Positions 1 through 9,869 of a stretch of DNA of 64,000 bases are shown in pieces. This stretch comes from Chelonoidis abingdonii (taxonomy: Eukaryota; Chordata; Testudines; Testudinidae), in NCBI RefSeq assembly GCF_003597395.2, contig NC_133773.1, forward strand, positions 61,305,373 through 61,369,372, read 5' to 3'. The stretch's first letter is position 1, and every line of letters starts with the position of its first letter. The notes under the pieces are model-generated. The model was not told where the DNA came from. It ran no database searches and saw only the letters and a list, made by a program, of their open reading frames with translations. Made by a program: the position numbers and the translations under genes.

Positions 1-8
1 CCCCGAAG

Positions 9-542
9 TTGAAAGAGGCTAGGCGAATGGACCTGCTCAGCCGCAAAGTGTACTCGGCAGGCGCCCTACAGCTCCGGGTGGCAAATCAACAAGCCCTGCT
101 CAGCCGCTATAATTACAACACCTGGGCGGAGGTGGGTAGGTTTAAGGAGCTACTCCCTCAAGACTCCCGCCAAGAGTTCGCTGCCTTCTTGGAGGAAGGG
201 AAAAAGGTGGCCAGAACTTCCCTCCAGACCTCGCTAGATGCAGCCGACTCAGCAGTCAGGATTCTGTCCTCGGGTGTTGCCATGAGACGCATCTCATGGC
301 TGCAGGTTTCCAACCTCTCACCGGAGCTGCAGTATACCATCCAGGACTTGCCGTTTGATGCTAAAGGTCTTTTCTCAGAAAAGACTGACCGTAGATTGCA
401 AAGCCTGAAGGACAATAGGGTCATAATGCATTCTCTAGGCATGCATACGCCGGTGACCCAACGCAGGCCTTTCCGTCCCCAGCCTCACCACCCGTACTTT
501 GTGCCTAGACACAGACAAGACTTTGGCAGGTGGCGCGGATGA
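9..542 (+). pseudogene. DIRS gag-like protein fragment, copy 1
   Basis: An open stretch of 177 codons; the true start probably lies upstream of the window. Its core (ALQLRVANQQALL, later SWLQVSNLSPELQYTIQDLPFD) matches the gag-like frame at 6957-7493 in copy 2 position by position. It is helical, with an Arg/Pro/His-rich C-terminus (RRPFRPQPHHP) suited to nucleic-acid binding. By analogy it is a nucleocapsid-like protein of the element; no zinc knuckle is seen. It ends at a TGA at 540-542, before the RT frame. Confidence 0.7.
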
Positions 543-749
543 AGTGAGCGTAGACGCCAGTCAGGACCCCTAGGGGGCCAAAACCAAGGTCCCTCGAAAC
601 CACCAGCGGGTCCAAAGTCCAACTTTTGAAGGTGCGCCCGAGGACGGCGTACCAGTTACAGGCTAGGATCCTTTTCCTTCCTTCTCAACCGTCTCTCCTA
701 CTTCCTCCTGGCGTGGTCGCAGTTAACCTCAGATCTCTGGGTCCTACGC

Positions 750-2110
750 ATGGTAGAATATGGATACCACCTCCAATTTGTTTCAACCCCGTCCTCCCAC
801 CCTCCAACCTCGTCACTCTTCGGGGACCCCTCTCACGAGCAATTCCTCTTGCAAGAGGTGCGGACGCTCCTCGCCGTGGGAGCTATAGAGGAGGTACCAA
901 AGGACGAAAGGGAAAGGGGTTTTACTCCCATTATTTCCTAATCCCCAAGTCAAAGGGAGGTCTCAGACCTATCCTAGAACTGCGAGGACTCAACCAGTTT
1001 ATGATAAACTTGAAGTTCCGCATGGTATCCCTGGGGACCATTATCCCGTCCTTGGATCCTGGAGACTGGTATGCCACCCTCGATATGAAGGACGCGTACT
1101 TTCACATCGCCATTTTTCCTCCGCACAGGAGGTACCTTCGCTTTGTAGCTGACCGTCAGCACTTCCAGTTTACGGTCCTGCCCTTTGGCCTTTCTGCGGC
1201 CCCAAGGGTATTTACAAAGTGTATAGTATCAGAGGGGTAGCCATGTTAGTCTGGATCTGTAAAAGCAGCAGAGAATCCTGTGGCACCTTATAGACTAACA
1301 GACGTTTTGGAGCGTGAGCTTTCCGTGGGTGAAACCCACTTCGTCAGGACGAGGTAGTGGAAAACATCGGCCATAACTGGACATCACTACGGAAAAGGAT
1401 AATATGGACACAAATCAGTAATCAGGATATGGCAATTACAAAAAACCTGTAGGAGACGCTTCAACCTCCTGGCCAACTTCATAGCAGACGCTTTAAGGGC
1501 CATTCCCTAGCGGAGCCAAAAAAAACTTTCAGGACAGACTTCAAAGATGAAAAAGAAGAGAAGAGAGAAAAGAAAAGACGGAGGAGAGAAAGGACGCTGA
1601 GCTTCAGTTCATCTGCAAATTTGATACCATTCAGCTTGGACTAAAACAAACGACTGTGAATGGCTTGCCAATTACAGAACCAGTTTCTCCTCCCTTGGGT
1701 GTTTCACATCTCTAACTGCTAGAACGCGGCCCAATCCTCCCCTGATTGTTGAACTAAACCTCGTTATCTCTAGCTGCTTTTGCTAGCATATATATACCTA
1801 GCTCCTGGAAATTTCCACTAACCTGCGTCTGAGAAGTGGGTATTCACCCCGAAAGCTCACGCCTCCAAAATCGTCTGTTAGTCTAAAAGGTGCCACAGGA
1901 TTCTTGCTGCTTTAGAAAGTGTATGGCTATAGTCGCAGCAATATCTCCGCCGAGGTCAGGATACACGTTTTTCCGTAATCTGGACATTGGCTCATACGGG
2001 AGCCTCCGAGACACAAGTCCATCCCAGCATGGTCGGCATTCGTCAAAGGAACCCTATTCACACATCTTAGCCTGATGATCAATATGTAGAAATCCACCTC
2101 TTGGATTCCC
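750..2110 (+). pseudogene. DIRS reverse transcriptase, copy 1, frameshifted and split by an insertion
   Basis: The fingers/palm core is readable: GFYSHYFLIPKSKGGLRPIL, then LDMKDAYFHIAIF (motif A with the catalytic Asp) and FTVLPFGLSAAPRVFTK (motif B). The frame shifts near 905-925, where the part from 750 (VGAIEEVPKDE) ends and the next begins. At 1225 a 691-bp insert interrupts the motif; coding resumes at 1925 in KCMAIVAA. The catalytic YLDD box at about 1975-1990 is damaged by a one-base loss, so the enzyme is dead. The RNase H domain follows with a further frame change. Confidence 0.8.
1225..1915 (-). mobile_element. Penelope-like retroelement fragment with inverted termini, inserted in DIRS RT
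   Basis: The 691-bp segment is flanked by the 9-bp direct repeat aaagtgtat (1216-1224 and 1916-1924); removing it and one repeat copy rejoins the RT frame. About 85-90 bp at its left end (1256-1348) is the reverse complement of its right end (1829-1914), leaving a short inverted duplicate of one terminus. It carries no long frame. I recognise the sequence as the 5' region of a repeat common in turtles and crocodilians that I associate with Penelope-like elements. The family name is from memory; the inverted ends and target duplication are visible. Confidence 0.65.
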
Positions 2111-2461
2111 ACGCAAGAGGTTAGGATCTTCATAGAGCTACCCTGGACTCCACAATCTAGCCAAGCCCAAGGCCTACTTACCAACCGCGGTTGTTTCAGG
2201 CAATGGGCAACAATCATCGAGGTCTTAGAATTTCCCGATGACCTCGCTCGCCCTTCCTCGTCTCCTGGGTCACATGGCTGCCTGCACGTTCGTTGACCAC
2301 CATACACCAGGCTCCACGTCGTCCCTTTCCAAACTTGTGCTCAACTCGGTATACCGTCGGGCAGGGACCCAATAGACACGATAGTCACCATTTCCCTGAG
2401 ACTCTAGTTTCCCTAGACTGGTGGCTGACTCCCTCCCTGGTGGTGCAGGGCTGCCGTCCAT

Positions 2462-2830
2462 CCGCCCCAACCCCAATGTCCCTGACGACAGACGCCTCAT
2501 CTCTTGGCTGGGGTGCTCACCTCGGACAACCTTTCGTACTCAAGGCCTCTGGTCATCTCAGGAACTGGCGTTTACACATAAATGTCCGAGAGCTGAAAGC
2601 AGTCCGCCTGGCGTGCCTGGCGTTCCAGCAACATTTACAAGGCCGTTTGTGTCTCAGAGTTTACAGACAACACGGCCATGTATTACATAAGCAAACAGGG
2701 AGGGACTCGATCTTCCCCCCTTTGTAAGGAGACCATCCGACTCTGGGACTTTTGCATAGCCCATTCGATAGACCTGGTGCGTCCTTTCTCCCAGGGGTTC
2801 GGAACACCTCTGCGGATCAACTGAGCAGGT
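2462..2830 (+). pseudogene. DIRS RNase H domain, copy 1, frameshifted
   Basis: TDASSLGWGAHL supplies the first catalytic Asp. NVRELKAVRLACLAF supplies the Glu. The third catalytic segment, a TDNTA-like motif near 2663-2680, is out of frame because of a one-base shift. The same three landmarks recur in copy 2 around 9374-9560. Not functional. Confidence 0.7.
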
Positions 2831-3398
2831 CCTTCCTGGCCATGAGTGGTCGATACGCCCAGATGTTATTCATTTGGTTTTCCAGAAGTGGGGATTCCCC
2901 GCATAGACCTGTACGCTTCCTGCCGCGAACAGGAAATGCCAGATGTCCTGCTCCTTCCAGGGTCCTTTCACCAAGGATCGATCTCAGACGCATCTAATGC
3001 CGTGGAAGAACCGGCTGCTCTATGCCTTCCCCCGTTCCCATCTGGTCACAAGGTCCTGCTAAAACTCCGCAGGGACAGAGCGCGCCTAATCATGATCTCT
3101 CCAGCGTGGCCCAGGCCACTGGTACACCACGCTGCCTCGACCTGTCGATAGCCAACCCAACTTACCCTTCTACTGCACCCAGACCTCATAACTCAGGACC
3201 ACGGCAGTCTTCGCCATCCAGACCTGCAGGCCCTTCACCTCACGGCGTGGCTGCTGCATGGCTAAACCAGTCAGAGTTGCGTTGCTCTGCCTCAGACAAG
3301 TACTCCTGAGTAGCAGGAAGCCTCCACTTGGATCAACGTATCTGGCCAAGTGGAAGCGTTCTCTCCCTGTTGGTGCAGAACGCAAGAAATGTTACAGT

Positions 3399-4058
3399 TG
3401 TCAGGAGTCCCCAGGCAATGCTCTGGAAACAGCTCCCCACAAAGCCAGTCAGGACTTTGGGAGCTGCTCTCCTTGGAGGCAGTACTTGTTCGGGCAAGAA
3501 GTCACACGTCTTCACCTCTGGGTGTCTCCTTGGAGCTTCAGCATCCTCTGCCCCTCCATGCACTTCCCACAGCGAGCCCACCAGGGGGGTCCGGGAAGCC
3601 ACAGGTCCTGCACCCCAACTTTGCCAGTCAGACGTGACTCTTAGCCAGCCAGTAAAACAGAGGTTTATTCAATGACAGGAACAGGGTCTAAAACAGAGCT
3701 TGTAGATACAGCAAACCGGACCCCTCAGCCAGGTCCATTCTGGGGGTCAGTGAGGAAGACCCCCACGTCTGCACTTCACTCCTCGTCCCCAGGCAGCTCC
3801 AGACTAACCACCCCCTCCAGCCCCTCTTCTCTGCTCAGTTCCTTTCCCAGGCCAGGAGGTCACCTGATCTCTTTGTCTCCTTCAGCTGGCACCTTTGCAG
3901 AGGAGGGGCCCAGGCCATCAGTTGCTAGGAGACACAGGGTCAGGCATTTAGGTGCACTGGCCCTCTGCTCTGCCAGATACTTAAGAACTTCCTAGGGGAC
4001 ACTGAGGCAGCAACACAGTATTCAGAGAAAACATTAAGAACATTCCTAGTTCATCACA
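3399..4058 (-). mobile_element. Solo LTR of an LTR retroelement, copy A, inside DIRS copy 1
   Basis: It starts TGTCAGGAGTCC and ends TCATCACA, giving TG...CA ends. Internally, about 3632-3720 shares a long block with the LTR at 46181-46641: ccagccagtaaaacag, then aggtttatt, which reads AATAAACCT on the minus strand as a poly(A) signal. No internal coding region follows, so this is a solo LTR. I see no clean target duplication. Open frames across this segment on both strands look spurious. It separates the DIRS RNase H from its recombinase. Confidence 0.7.
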
Positions 4059-4068
4059 CCCTACCATC

Positions 4069-4953
4069 TTGGACTACCTCTCGTCTCTTAAGCAGCAGGA
4101 CCTGGCGGTATCTTCATTGAGGGTGCACTTGGCGGCCATCTCTACCTTCCGCCCAGGGGAGAGTGGCTGCTCCATGTTCTCGTACCCTATAGTTACTAGA
4201 TTTCTCAAGGGCCTGGAACGCCTATACCCCCAAATACGCCGCCTCACCCCAACATGGGACCTCAACCTGGTTCTAACCAGACTTATGTCTGCCCCATTTG
4301 AGCCATTGGCAACATGCTCGTTGCTATACCTGTCCTAGAAGACAGCTTTTCTCGTAGCCATTACATCAGCCAGACGAGTTTCCGAGCTTCGTGCTCTCAC
4401 GGTGAACCCACCGTATACTGTGTTTCACAAGGACAAGGTGCAGTTGCGACCACACCCGGCATTCCTCCCTAAGGTGGTTTCCGCCTTTCATGTTAACCAG
4501 GACATCTTTCTCCCGGTCTTCTTCCCGAAGCCGCACTCATCACGGCGGGAGCAACAGTTGCACTCCCTGGACGTCCGTAGAGCGCTCACATTTTATATCG
4601 AGCGGACAAAACCATTTCGTAAAACGCCCCAGCTCTTCGTCGCAGTGGCAGACAGAATGAAGGGTCTCCCTATCTCATCCCAGAGAATTTCATCTTGGGT
4701 GACGGCGTGCATCCGTACTTGTTATGACTTGACTCATGTTCTGTCGAGCCACCTCACTGCGCATTCTACCAGGGCTCAGGCTTCGTCTGCCGCCTTCCTG
4801 GCTCATGTATCTATCCAGGAGATATGTTGTGCAGCTACCTGGTCTTCGGTCCACACCTTTGCGTCACATTGTGCTCTGGTTCAACAGTCCAGAGATGATG
4901 CAGCCTTTGGCTCAGCAGTTTTGCATTCTGCAACATCTCACTCCACCGCCTAG
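4069..4953 (+). pseudogene. DIRS tyrosine recombinase, copy 1, internal stop and Tyr-to-Cys change
   Basis: The N-terminal DNA-binding half (LSSLKQQDLAVSSLRVHLAA) runs to a TAG at 4336-4338. The catalytic half continues in frame: TSARRVSELRAL carries the first catalytic Arg, AHSTRAQASSAA at about 4756-4790 is the His-x-x-Arg box, and AATWSSVHTFASH precedes the nucleophile position. There the codon at 4870-4872 is TGT (Cys), where the family has Tyr. Such enzymes insert the circular DIRS DNA without target duplication. This copy cannot work because of the stop and the probable loss of the nucleophile. Confidence 0.85.
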
Positions 4954-4969
4954 GTAAGGCTGGAGATCA

Positions 4970-5305
4970 CCTAATTGGAATCGATATGAGCAAGCACTCA
5001 GAAAAAGAAGACGGTTATCACTTTGTAGACTGTTGTTCTTCAAGACGTGTGCTCATATCCTTCCAAACCCGCCCTCTTCCCCACCGTCGGAGTAGCCTGC
5101 AAGAAGGAACTGAGGGGTGGCTGGGTCGGCAGGGGTATATATCCGGTGCCATAGCGGCGCCACTCCAGGGGGTGCCCAGCCAACCCACTGAGTGTTGCTA
5201 GGGTAAAAAGTCTTCCGATGAATGTGCACGCGGCGTGCGCACATCTAATTGGAATGGATATGAGCGACACATCTCGAAGAACAACAGTTACAAAGGTGAG
5301 CAACC
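4970..5305 (+). repeat. DIRS copy 1 3' terminal inverted and direct repeats
   Basis: The segment at about 5027-5060 (tgttgttcttcaagacgtgt then gctcatatcc) is the inverted partner of 5256-5290 (ggatatgagcgacacatctc then gaagaacaacagtta). The motif aattggaat-gatatgagc also occurs directly at 4973 and 5246. Such combined inverted and direct repeats at the 3' end are typical of DIRS elements, whose cDNA is completed through an internal complementary region. Confidence 0.7.
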
Positions 5306-5310
5306 GTCTT

Positions 5311-5624
5311 TTCCCTAGTATTCGTTTCTTTGTAAAATTCTGCTGCTAGGCCTCTCATTACTTCTCTGGACAATCTAATAGTTCCTGTATGGAGAAGTGC
5401 TCACTGCAGTTTGTGTTTCATACACTGCTAAGAAGAATTTATTTTTCTGCTGCATTTACTTGGGCTGGAACCAAGGAGGGAAGATTTTCCGTTTTCCAGC
5501 CTATCAGAAATAGCATATTCTACCATCTCTGAGCATTTTTACATCCAGTCTCTCAGCTTTTTTTTTTCTTTTTTTAAAAAAAAAACAAACGAAGAGGACT
5601 GTAGTGACCCATCAACTCCCAGTC
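5311..5624. other. AT-rich spacer between two DIRS copies; nothing recognised
   Basis: It holds a T-run and A-run near 5558-5585 and no coding signal. The upstream part of DIRS copy 2 may begin here, but I see no boundary. Confidence 0.5.
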
Positions 5625-5637
5625 TTTATAATTTGCC

Positions 5638-6576
5638 TTGGAGCCAACTAGATTGCACTCTGCTCCAAGCGTCACAGCCTCAGTGTGGAATGCACTGCGG
5701 GCACTGACCTCAGACTTGCACCGGTCCCCATACCCTGTACTGGCTAAAAAGCAAAGAAAGGCTGGGAGAGGGTGTTCTTCTGCATCTGTAAAGAGAAGGA
5801 GAGCGCTGGAGGAGAGCAAAGACCCTCAAGGGGCAGCTTTTTCTCTCCAGACGGTAGCCAGGCTTCATTACCTACTGAGCTATCAAGCCCCCTTCGAGAT
5901 CTGCCTGCCACCCCGGAAAGCAGCAGAGGCACTCGGTACCTCTAATGACATATTGTCCCTTCCAGTGCCACCCATAACCGCTACTGAGGTGCCCCATTCA
6001 AAGGGAAAACCCGCCCTGGAACCCTTCCAGCGGTCTCTGTCAGTGCAGCACTGCTCCCCAGGACGGGGTGCCCGCCAGCGCTCACCGAACAGGCCCACCA
6101 GCCCCTGGTGTCAATTGCCAGGGTACTGTCACCAGTCAGTGGAGTCGCGGCACCGAGAGACATCATCCCGGTACAGCTCCCCAGAGGAGGTCCGTGGAGA
6201 GAGCCAACGAGAGCAGCCGGACAGGCAACATCAGTCCCGTCCTCGTCCCCCCAGAAAAACTTCCCCACTTCAAGCTCTGAAAGCGAGGAGGAAGACTGGG
6301 GGTATTGGCATTTCCTTCTGGGCCTGCATGGCCCCAGGGCCAATGGCCAACCCTCTGGCACCTGTGGAATCCCTGGGCATTTCCCCAGCCATCCCAGAGG
6401 TGTTGGCCATAGCCTCCCACCCGCTCCCTGGCTCGGAGCAGAGTCAGAGAAAGCTTCCCAGGGATAGCCAGCTCCAATCGAGGCTCCCCTGGCAGAGGCA
6501 GTGGAGTTACCAGGCCCACCTATACCTGCCTCATCATCATCTTCACCTACAACATGATAGTGGTCCCCCAAGATGA
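5638..6576 (+). pseudogene. DIRS N-terminal gag-type frame, copy 2
   Basis: An open stretch of 312 codons, rich in Pro, Ser, Arg and Gln with no globular motif. It starts SAPSVTASVWNALRALTSDL and contains a basic stretch (KAGRGCSSASVKRRRALEE). It precedes the conserved gag-like block, as the leader part of DIRS gag does. The reading frame changes after about 6490, judging by loss of similarity-like composition. Function is assigned by position only, and the start is uncertain. Confidence 0.45.
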
Positions 6577-6639
6577 TGCAAGGGCCCACCAGGAGCTTTT
6601 GAAGAGAGTGGCATCAAACCTTGGGCTGGACACTGAGGT

Positions 6640-7493
6640 GTGGGGCCCTCGGAATCGCTGTTGGATGTGCTGAGTGCAGCAGCCCCCTCAAAGGTGGCAT
6701 TACCAGTACATGAGGGAGTTGTAAAACCGATCGAAGCCCTTTGGCAAACCCTCTCCTCCCTGCTCCCCATCTCGAAATATGGGGAGCGGAAGTACTGTGT
6801 CCCCACTAAGAGGTTTGAATACCTGTACACATATCCTACCCCAAGCTCACTGGTGGTGTCAGCAGCCAGTGAGTGCGATAGACGGGCCAACTGGGATCAA
6901 CCTCTAAGAATAAGGAGGCAAAGAGGCTTGATCTTTTTGGTAGAAAGATTTATTCTATGGCCAGCCTTCAGCTAAGAGTGGCCAACCATCAGGCCCTTGG
7001 CTACTATGATTTTAACATCTGCCAGGCCATGGCCAAGTCCACAGAGTCGCTGCCTAAGGAGCCCAGGAAGGAATTCTTTGCTATTCTGGAGGAAGGCAGA
7101 GCGTTAGCCAGAGCAGCCCTCCAAGCATTCTCAGACGTGGGGGACTCTGCGGCCCAGTCTATGATTTTGGCCATTTCAGTGAGGCAGGCATCCTGGTTGC
7201 AGCTGTCGGGCTTGTCAGCAGAGGTTCAGCAATCCATCCAGGACCTCCCCTTCGATGGTTTGGCACTGTTCACAGAACAGGCAGACAACAAGTTGTATTG
7301 CCTAAAAGACTCTAGGGCCACCTTGAGCTCACTGGGCCTGTACACCCTGGCACCCGCGAGCAAGTGGTTCAAGCCACAACAATCCCACGGGTTCGGGGGT
7401 CCTTCCGTAAACAGGTCAGGGGCTACAAGTGCTGGCAAGGCCATCAGCCAGCCTCCTCAGCTCACTCGAATTCTACCTGCACCCATTAGGTAA
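6640..7493 (+). pseudogene. DIRS gag-like core, copy 2, two overlapping frames
   Basis: The first part (to about 6975) includes HEGVVKPIEALWQTLSSLLP and CVPTKRFEYLYTYPTPSSLV. A frameshift near 6940-6970 leads into ASLQLRVANHQAL, homologous to copy 1 at about 60-450. The C-terminal block SWLQLSGLSAEVQQSIQDLP matches copy 1. The frame ends at TAA 7491-7493. A one-base shift is enough to split the two parts. Confidence 0.65.
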
Positions 7494-8094
7494 TAAGCAG
7501 GCATTTTGATGCTGCATTTGAGGGCAATCTTCCTGCCTGTTCCCTGGATCCAGCATCCTTGTTCTTTTCCAGCCTCCTGTCTCCCTTCCTCCCTGCCTGG
7601 GCCTCTATAACATCTGACCAGTGGGTCCTCAGCACAGTAGCAGGGAGGTATATCGTCCAGTTTATTTCTGTCTTCCCCCCTCCCTCCTCATCCCTCTTCA
7701 AGGACCCTTCTCACAAGCATCTGCTCACTCAGGAGGCTCAGGGCCTTCTGCAGGTGGGAGCAGTAGAGGAAGTTCCTCTGCACTTAAGGGGAAAAGGGTT
7801 TTACTCCCACTATTTTTTGATCCCAAAAGGGGGTCTGCGCCCCATCCTCGACCTGGGGGGCCTCAACAAGTATCTCAAGAAGTTGAAGTTTTGCATGGTC
7901 TCCCTGACCTCCATCAGTCCTTCCCTGGATCCGGGGGACCCGAAGGATGCCTATTTTCACATATCAATATTTCAGGGACCTACAATGGTTCCTACGTTTT
8001 GTAGTAGGGACAGCTCACTACCAATTTGCGGTGCTCCCCTTTGAGCTATCAAAGGCAGCAAGGGTATTCACGAAGCGCATGTTGGTGGTAGCGG

Positions 8095-8840
8095 CAGGGA
8101 TAAAAGTAGAAATAGGGACTTACCAGTACAAGCCTGGGTTGGGGCCAGTTCCGGCCCCCGGAAGAGGCGGGGCCTCAGGTGGAAGGGTCGGAGATGAGGG
8201 GGGTCATAGCCAGCCCTAGTCCACCCGCCCTGTACTGGTAAGTGCCCTCCTCTTCCCCTGCTGGGGTAGCAGCGGCAGCTGGGGTCTCTGGCAGCAGTTT
8301 AAAGGACCCAAGGCTTGGCCACTGCTACCGCCCCGGGCCCTTTAAACTGCTGCCAGAGTTCCCAGCTGCTGCTGCTACCCCAGGGCTCTGGCAGCAGGGT
8401 TCCGGTGCCTATTTAAAGGACCAGGGCCGTAGAGGCAGTGGGAGCCTTGGGCCCTTTAAATAGCCCCCGGAGCCATGCCGCTACTTCAGGGCTCTGGGGG
8501 CTATTTAAAGGGCCCAGGGCTCCCCTGCTTCTACCACTCAGACCCTTTAAATAGCCCCTGGAGTAGTGGTGGAGGGACTCCAGGGGCTATTTAAAGGGCC
8601 AGGGCAGTAGAGGCAGCGGGAGCCCTGACCCTTTAAATAACCGCCAGAGCCTTGCTGCTGCTACCCCAGGGCTCCAGCAGTGGGGCTCTGGTGGCAATTT
8701 AAAGGGCCTGGGGCTCCAGATGCTGCTAGGAGCCCCAGACCCTTTAAATTGCTGTCTGGGGAAGCTGGGCTGCTCCGATATGGCACACCGGCTCTTGCTG
8801 GTACACTGTACAGGGGCGTACCGGCTTACTTTCACCTCTG
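8095..8840. mobile_element. Non-autonomous hAT element built of inverted TTTAAA hairpin units
   Basis: The 746-bp element is flanked by a perfect 8-bp duplication ggtagcgg (8087-8094 and 8841-8848). It begins CAGGGATAAAAGTA and ends TACTTTCACCTCTG, terminal inverted repeats of hAT type (CAGRG). It has no transposase frame. The interior (8290-8760) is GC-rich and has ten TTTAAA sites in five alternating-orientation pairs. Excising the element with one target copy restores the RT reading VVAA-YLRYQG. Confidence 0.85.
8290..8760. repeat. Tandem array of five inverted hairpin units
   Basis: TTTAAA starts at 8298, 8341, 8412, 8455, 8504, 8546, 8590, 8632, 8698 and 8743. Flanks alternate between tatttaaagggcc and ggccctttaaata, so each pair can fold as a hairpin. 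Unit spacing is about 86-114 bp. It lies wholly inside the hAT element. Confidence 0.8.
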
Positions 8841-9373
8841 GGTAGCGGCCTACCTCAGATACCAAGGTATCCAGATCTACCTGTACCTCGACGACTGGCT
8901 TATCGAATGCTGCTCCCGGTCCCAGGTCCAGCGCAGTGTCGAGAAGTTGCCAAGCTTTAGGCCTGTTGATAACCTAACAAAAATCAACATTAATCCATGT
9001 TCAAAGGATAGAATTTGTTGGGATGGTACTCAACTTTATCCAAGCCAGAGTGTTCCTGCTGGAGACCAGATTCAGGGCAATGGGCAGACCTGATCGCCAG
9101 CATCATGGCCCATCCACTCATATCCGCCCGGGACTGCCTCAGGCTGTTGTGGCACATGGTAGCTTGTTCATGCATTCTCCATCATATGAGACTCAGGCTG
9201 TGTCCCCTCCAGATGTGGCTGGCCTCAGTCTACTCCCTGGCCAGACATCACCTGGACAAGATTGTCATGGTCCCAATGCGGGTACGTACCTCCCTGCAGT
9301 GGTGGTCTGATCCAACTCTGGTAATGGGAAGTGTGCCATCTGTGAGCCCTTGACTAACTGTCTCCCTGATTTT

Positions 9374-9720
9374 AGATGCGCCTGACCTCAGTTGGGGAGC
9401 GCATCTTGTCACACTGCAGACCCAGGGATTATGGTCTCGGGAGGAGCTTACGTTACATATAAATGTCAGAGAACTCAGACCCATCCGCCTGGCTTGCGGA
9501 GTGTTTCTTCTCCAGCTGATGGTTGGGTGGTGCAGATGTTGACGGATAACACAGCTTCCATGTCAACAGGCAGGGGGAAGTTTGTTTGTCGGCTCTGTGT
9601 CAAGAAGCCCTCCATCTATGGGACTTCTTCATTCAGCATGCAATCCACCTAGAAGCCTTGCACCTCCCTGACATCCAGAACATGCTGGCAGGTTGCCTCA
9701 GCAGGTCCTCCTTCTCTCAC
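9374..9720 (+). pseudogene. DIRS RNase H domain, copy 2
   Basis: The segment LDAPDLSWGAHL carries the first Asp. LHINVRELRPIRLACGV carries the Glu. LTDNTASMSTG at about 9540-9570 carries the next Asp in a shifted frame. Then come CQEALHLWDFFIQHAIHLEA and NMLAGCLSRSSF, as in the connection between RNase H and recombinase. Similarity ends around 9760, marking truncation. Confidence 0.6.
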
Positions 9721-9869
9721 CAAGTTCTCCTCCTCTCACCACAAGTGATCCCTGAACTGAAAGCTTCTCCTGAGCTATGCTGGCCGAGGCATCATTCTTC
9801 TGCCAGTGCTTCCAGGTTTCCACTAAGGGCCTGTCCATTGCTGCTAACATCAGTTCAGCTGCACCATTG

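Larger units (their letters stand above)
1..5310 (+). mobile_element. DIRS-type retrotransposon copy 1 (5' end outside window), with two nested insertions
   Basis: Order on the plus strand: gag-like protein (9-542), reverse transcriptase (about 750-2100), RNase H (about 2460-2800), tyrosine recombinase (4069-4953), then a 3' region of split and inverted repeats (4970-5305). This order, with a tyrosine recombinase instead of a DDE integrase, defines the DIRS class. Most frames are broken. A Penelope-like fragment (1225-1915) and an LTR (3399-4058) have inserted. The right end is placed by the inverted repeat around 5256-5300. Gag, RT and RNase H domains are homologous to copy 2 at 5625-9760. 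Confidence 0.85.
7559..9100 (+). pseudogene. DIRS reverse transcriptase, copy 2, interrupted by a hAT element
   Basis: Readable motifs in order: GKGFYSHYFLIPKGGLRPIL, FCMVSLTSISPSLDPGDPKD, AYFHIS (motif A, with a small deletion before it that removes the first Asp context), YQFAVLPFELSKAARVFTK (motif B). The hAT at 8095-8840 splits VVAA from YLRYQG. Then YLYLDDWLIECCS at about 8875-8910 gives an intact YLDD catalytic box. Downstream sequence is frame-broken. Confidence 0.8.
5625..9760 (+). mobile_element. DIRS-type retrotransposon copy 2, 3' truncated, with nested hAT
   Basis: Order: long Pro/Ser-rich gag-type frame (5638-6576), second gag-type block (6640-7493), reverse transcriptase (about 7559-9100, interrupted by a hAT at 8095-8840), RNase H (about 9374-9720). 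No tyrosine recombinase is seen downstream, so the 3' third is missing. Gag and RT sequences diverge clearly from copy 1, so the two copies are different subfamilies or insertions of different age. Confidence 0.8.

Noticed and set aside
3170..3995. Many frames of 70-128 codons between DIRS RNase H and recombinase
   Set aside because: They lie in the solo LTR and decayed DIRS spacer; no motif, all strands open.
5981..6589. Minus-strand frame of 202 codons opposite the DIRS gag
   Set aside because: Antisense of a Pro/Ser-rich gag frame; no motif.
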